Source of the DNA: Terriglobia bacterium
GTDB taxonomy: Bacteria > Acidobacteriota > Terriglobia > Terriglobales > Acidobacteriaceae
DNA length: 64,000 bases
Reading direction: 5' to 3'
Assembly (NCBI GenBank): GCA_020073165.1
Contig: JAIQFP010000012.1
Span: 62,001 to 126,000, forward strand
Each line of letters begins with the position of its first letter. Position 1 is the first letter of the stretch. A program made the translations under genes and the position numbers. The notes under the pieces were generated by a model. That model saw only the letters and a program-made list of their open reading frames with translations, had not been told where the DNA came from and made no database searches. This document shows positions 61,888 through 64,000 of the stretch, in pieces.

Positions 61888-62847
61888 CTACTCAATCGGC
61901 TCCACCACCGTCAGCTCTTCGTGCAGCTTCCGGTCCGGCATTTGCACTACGACAATCGCCGCTAGCACAATTACAATCCCGACGGTTTGCAAGGGCTTCA
62001 TGGTTTCTCCTAGGGCGACCGCCGCGATCACGATGGAAAACACCGGCTCCAGACAACTGGCCACAATCGCGCGTGTCGGCTCCAGATGCTGTAGTCCCGC
62101 GAAATACAGTGAAAATGGTCCCAGCACCGACAGCAGCGAAAATACCAGCAGGAACAGCCACTGCCCCGCGGCGTAATGCGCTGCAACCACTTTCCACGGC
62201 GGATTCACGATGATCCAAAAGGCCGAAGCCGCCACCAGCGTCCACAGGAGCACGACCCAGCGGTCGTAGCGCGCGAGAATGCTGTGCCCGCCCACGTTGT
62301 AAATAGCAAACGAAAACGCCGCCAGCAGTGCCGCCGTCACCCCGACCGTGTCCAGGCGCAGCTTGCCCGGCCCGATCACCCCGATCACCATCGCACTTCC
62401 CGCCACCGCCAAGCACACCGCAGCCACGCGCTGCACCGTTGCTTTCTGCAACCCGCGCAGGACCATGTAGAGCAGCACCCACACCGGCGCGGTGTATTGC
62501 AGGATGATCGCCGTGGCCACGTTCGTCCGCTGGATGGCGAGGTAATAAAAATAGTTCGAGGCGGCCACGCCCAGAATTCCCAGCAGGAAAATTCGCCCCA
62601 CATCTGCTGCCGGCAGCCGCAGTCGTCCCCAGCCCTGCCGGATGGCCAGCACCGGCAGCAGCACCAACAGCGAAAGCGTGGTGCGGCTCTGGGAAAGAAT
62701 CAGCGGATCGATGGGCTGCAGGGCTTGTCCACCAGGAAGCAAGCGGCCGGTGAAGGCGGCGCGTCCCAGGCTGGCCGCAACTCCCCACAGGAAAGTGGCA
62801 GCGGCGATGCAAACGTAGCCGCGGACGGGATGCGTTCTAGTGGCCAA
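61888..62847 (-). CDS. EamA-family (DMT) transporter
   Basis: The 319-residue protein has ten hydrophobic helices and two EamA repeats: CIAAATFLWGVAASLGRAAF ... YYLAIQRTNVATAIILQYTAPVWVLLYMVL, and ALLAAFSFAIYNVGGHSILARY ... YFAGLQHLEPTRAIVASCLEPVFSIVIAAVALGE. It probably exports a metabolite. The start is TTG at 62847, overlapping the last 11 bases of the glutaredoxin gene, so it may be translationally coupled to it. The shorter DMT pair near hpnJ is from the same superfamily but half-size. Confidence 0.83.
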   Translation of the reverse strand: MATRTHPVRGYVCIAAATFLWGVAASLGRAAFTGRLLPGGQALQPIDPLILSQSRTTLSLLVLLPVLAIRQGWGRLRLPAADVGRIFLLGILGVAASNYFYYLAIQRTNVATAIILQYTAPVWVLLYMVLRGLQKATVQRVAAVCLAVAGSAMVIGVIGPGKLRLDTVGVTAALLAAFSFAIYNVGGHSILARYDRWVVLLWTLVAASAFWIIVNPPWKVVAAHYAAGQWLFLLVFSLLSVLGPFSLYFAGLQHLEPTRAIVASCLEPVFSIVIAAVALGETMKPLQTVGIVIVLAAIVVVQMPDRKLHEELTVVEPIE

Positions 62848-63076
62848 GGAGCTGGTTGAGGCGTTCGCCGTCGAATCCTATCATCACCTCGTCTCCAATG
62901 ACGACGGTGGGGGTGGAACGGCTGCCGTACTTGTAGACTAGGTCCTGCACCGCATCCTGGTCACTACTGACATCGCGATCTTGGTACGCGATTCCTTTCC
63001 CCGAGAGGTACGCCCGGACTGTGTGGCACGGGGGTCAGCCGGGTTGAGTAAAGAGAACAATCTTTGGGTTCGTCAT
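62837..63076 (-). CDS. glutaredoxin-like protein with in-frame TGA at the first catalytic Cys: likely selenoprotein
   Basis: Read through one TGA, this 79-residue frame runs from ATG (63074-63076) to TAG (62837-62839): MTNPKIVLFTQPG, then TGA (63035-63037), then PPCHTVRAYLSGKGIAYQD, KYGSRSTPTVVIGDEVMIGFDGERLNQLL. The glutaredoxin markers are all there: TQPGxPPC, the TP cis-proline loop and GFD near the end. The stop falls exactly on the first Cys of CPPC, giving UPPC. No other stop or frame change is seen. Selenocysteine in this position is known for some bacterial glutaredoxins. Lying 25 bp after an OsmC gene fits redox defence. A sequencing error or pseudogene is the alternative. No sel genes are in the window. 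Confidence 0.78.
62999..63034 (-). promoter_or_regulatory. possible bacterial SECIS element
   Basis: Directly after the TGA, CCCCG (bases 2-6) can pair with CGGGG (bases 32-36), with an inner TGCC/GGCG stem and a ten-base apical loop holding GT at bases 16-17 after the TGA. A stem-loop with G in the loop at about this distance is what SelB requires. The 3' bulge is large, so the fold is only suggestive. Confidence 0.3.
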
Positions 63077-63101
63077 CGGGGTATGTCTCGGTATAACAAC
63101 C

Positions 63102-63500
63102 TTACTCAGCGTACTCGATCTCGAAGCTGATCTTCGCTGTCTTCTGCAGCATGGCCGAAACCGAGCAGTACTTTTCTTCCGACAGCCGCACTGCATCTTC
63201 CACTGCTTTATGGGATACTTTTCCGCCCACCCGGTAGATCAGCTTGATCTCAGTATAGACAGAAGGCGGATTGGCCGCCCGTTCCGCCAGGGCACGTACT
63301 TCCAGGCTGGTAAAGGGCTCACGCTTCTTGCGCAGAATGCTGGCGACGTCGTAACCGGTGCATCCACACAAACCGATTAACACCAGTTCCATCGGGCTGC
63401 CGGCAGTTCTCTTGTCTCCGTCCACCACAACACTGTGCCCGCTGCTCGCTTCCGCAACGAATCGGAAATTGTCTACCCAGATGGCTTTGGCTTCAGTCAT
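63102..63500 (-). CDS. OsmC-family peroxiredoxin-like protein
   Basis: The 132-residue protein has the OsmC fold with one active cysteine in MELVLIGLCGCTGYDVASILRKKREP, the start region AIWVDNFRFVAEASSGHSVVVD, and EKYCSVSAMLQKTAKISFEIEYAE with the second cysteine. This YhfA-like subgroup reduces organic hydroperoxides. Its neighbour is the selenocysteine-type glutaredoxin, which may act in the same pathway. Start ATG at 63500. Confidence 0.88.
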   Translation of the reverse strand: MTEAKAIWVDNFRFVAEASSGHSVVVDGDKRTAGSPMELVLIGLCGCTGYDVASILRKKREPFTSLEVRALAERAANPPSVYTEIKLIYRVGGKVSHKAVEDAVRLSEEKYCSVSAMLQKTAKISFEIEYAE

Positions 63501-63538
63501 GCAATGCTCCCGGTGTAGAAACTAAGTTCTGAGAAACC

Positions 63539-64000
63539 CTACCTCCGGTTGTCGGTCTGCGGTTCGGGATGAATGAGCACGCGGAACAATTCTGGCGCTT
63601 CCTGCTTGAAGCGGATCTCCAGTTCGGTCTGAATGTCGTGCACCCGTGAAAGCGGCATTTCGTCCGACAGGGTGCAGTGGCAGGAAACGTACAAGCGCCC
63701 GCGCACTCGCTTGAGCAGCACGTCGTGCATATCCAGGATTTCGGGGAATTCTTTCGCGGCGGCGGTTAAGCGCTTCTCCAATTTGGCGTCACGCACCATT
63801 TCATCGCCCGTCTCGATGGTCGCCGGCTCACTCTCAATGTGGGTCAGGATAGAGGAGATTTCCGGCACTTCCCGCTGGATTTCCGCTTCCAGCACAGTCA
63901 CCCGGTCATGCGCTTCCTTCAGACTCAGGCGCTCGTCCAGTTCCAGGTGCTGTTCCACGTGCAATTGACCGCTCAGGTCTTGCACGCTGACATCGTGCAC
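63539..64000 (-). CDS. cation diffusion facilitator (CDF) transporter, C-terminal part with two dimerisation domains
   Basis: The frame is open to the window edge, so the membrane part is missing. Visible are two copies of the cytoplasmic ZT-dimer domain: VQDLSGQLHVEQHLELDERLSLKEAHDRVTVLEAEIQREVPEISSILTHIE and LLKRVRGRLYVSCHCTLSDEMPLSRVHDIQTELEIRFKQEAPELFRVLIHPEP. CDF proteins export zinc, iron or manganese. Two dimer domains in tandem are less common than one. The stop is at 63539. Confidence 0.8.
   Translation of the reverse strand: MHDVSVQDLSGQLHVEQHLELDERLSLKEAHDRVTVLEAEIQREVPEISSILTHIESEPATIETGDEMVRDAKLEKRLTAAAKEFPEILDMHDVLLKRVRGRLYVSCHCTLSDEMPLSRVHDIQTELEIRFKQEAPELFRVLIHPEPQTDNRR

Noticed and set aside
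62837-63076. Glutaredoxin gene as a simple pseudogene
   Set aside because: Only one stop, at the exact catalytic Cys codon, with all other motifs intact and the stop codon joined to the next gene; a decayed gene would be unlikely to show this. An error remains possible and is stated.

Overview
The window is about 60% GC and densely coded, with no rRNA, tRNA, CRISPR array, phage or transposase that I can see. Its mix points to a Gram-negative bacterium that makes hopanoids, most likely an acidobacterium (Terriglobia/Koribacter-like). The evidence is a complete Tol-Pal locus, lpxD, a TolC-type outer membrane protein, a DUF1844 protein, a long hopanoid locus with hpnC/D/E/A/G/H/J and shc, and dispersed GC-rich inverted repeats typical of that phylum. 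The taxonomic call is inference from gene content.

Layout. 1-2.9 kb: end of an RND-type efflux adaptor, a TPR protein and a TolC-like protein. 3.1-17.7 kb: the hopanoid locus. On + lie hpnJ and two half-size DMT transporters. Converging on them from the - strand is a run ispH, shc, hpnH, an unknown gene, hpnA, hpnG, two MDR dehydrogenases, hpnC, hpnD, hpnE. It covers precursor supply (IspH), squalene (HpnD, HpnC, HpnE), cyclisation (Shc), adenosylhopane (HpnH), adenine removal (HpnG) and head-group editing (HpnJ). 17.9-21 kb: DUF1761 protein, AraC-type regulator, recN. 21.2-26.3 kb: tolQ-tolR-tonB/tolA-like-tolB-pal-cpoB. 26.4-31.5 kb: small proteins, 2-oxoacid:ferredoxin oxidoreductase (korA/korB) and accA. 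31.6-39.7 kb: dnaE, three small exported proteins, a two-haem cytochrome with an odd haem site, and a CCA-adding enzyme with a basic tail. 39.9-41.5 kb: a small unknown and lpxD.

41.5-51.6 kb: a largely overlapping - strand run mtnP, pfkB-type kinase, GT39-like membrane protein, mgtC, dapF-like, ldcA, mpl, M61 peptidase, plsC, with a murein-recycling theme. 51.7-54.97 kb: aspartyl-protease/PDZ protein, a HExxH zinc protein and a TPR protein whose start lies only 10 bp from its divergent neighbour. 55-64 kb: an isopropylmalate-dehydrogenase-family enzyme, ygfZ, DUF1844, MBL hydrolase, ribF, GNAT, MFS transporter, EamA transporter, a hidden glutaredoxin gene, OsmC and a truncated CDF transporter.

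The most interesting items are: (1) a glutaredoxin-like gene (62837-63076, -) whose first catalytic cysteine codon is an in-frame TGA, a likely selenoprotein; (2) two polyol-dehydrogenase-like genes translationally coupled to hpnG, candidates for the reductase that turns ribosylhopane into bacteriohopanetetrol; (3) a DapF homologue in which both catalytic cysteines are serine; (4) a pair of ArnE/ArnF-like half transporters coupled to hpnJ, a candidate lipid flippase; (5) a repeat element inserted in frame in hpnE.
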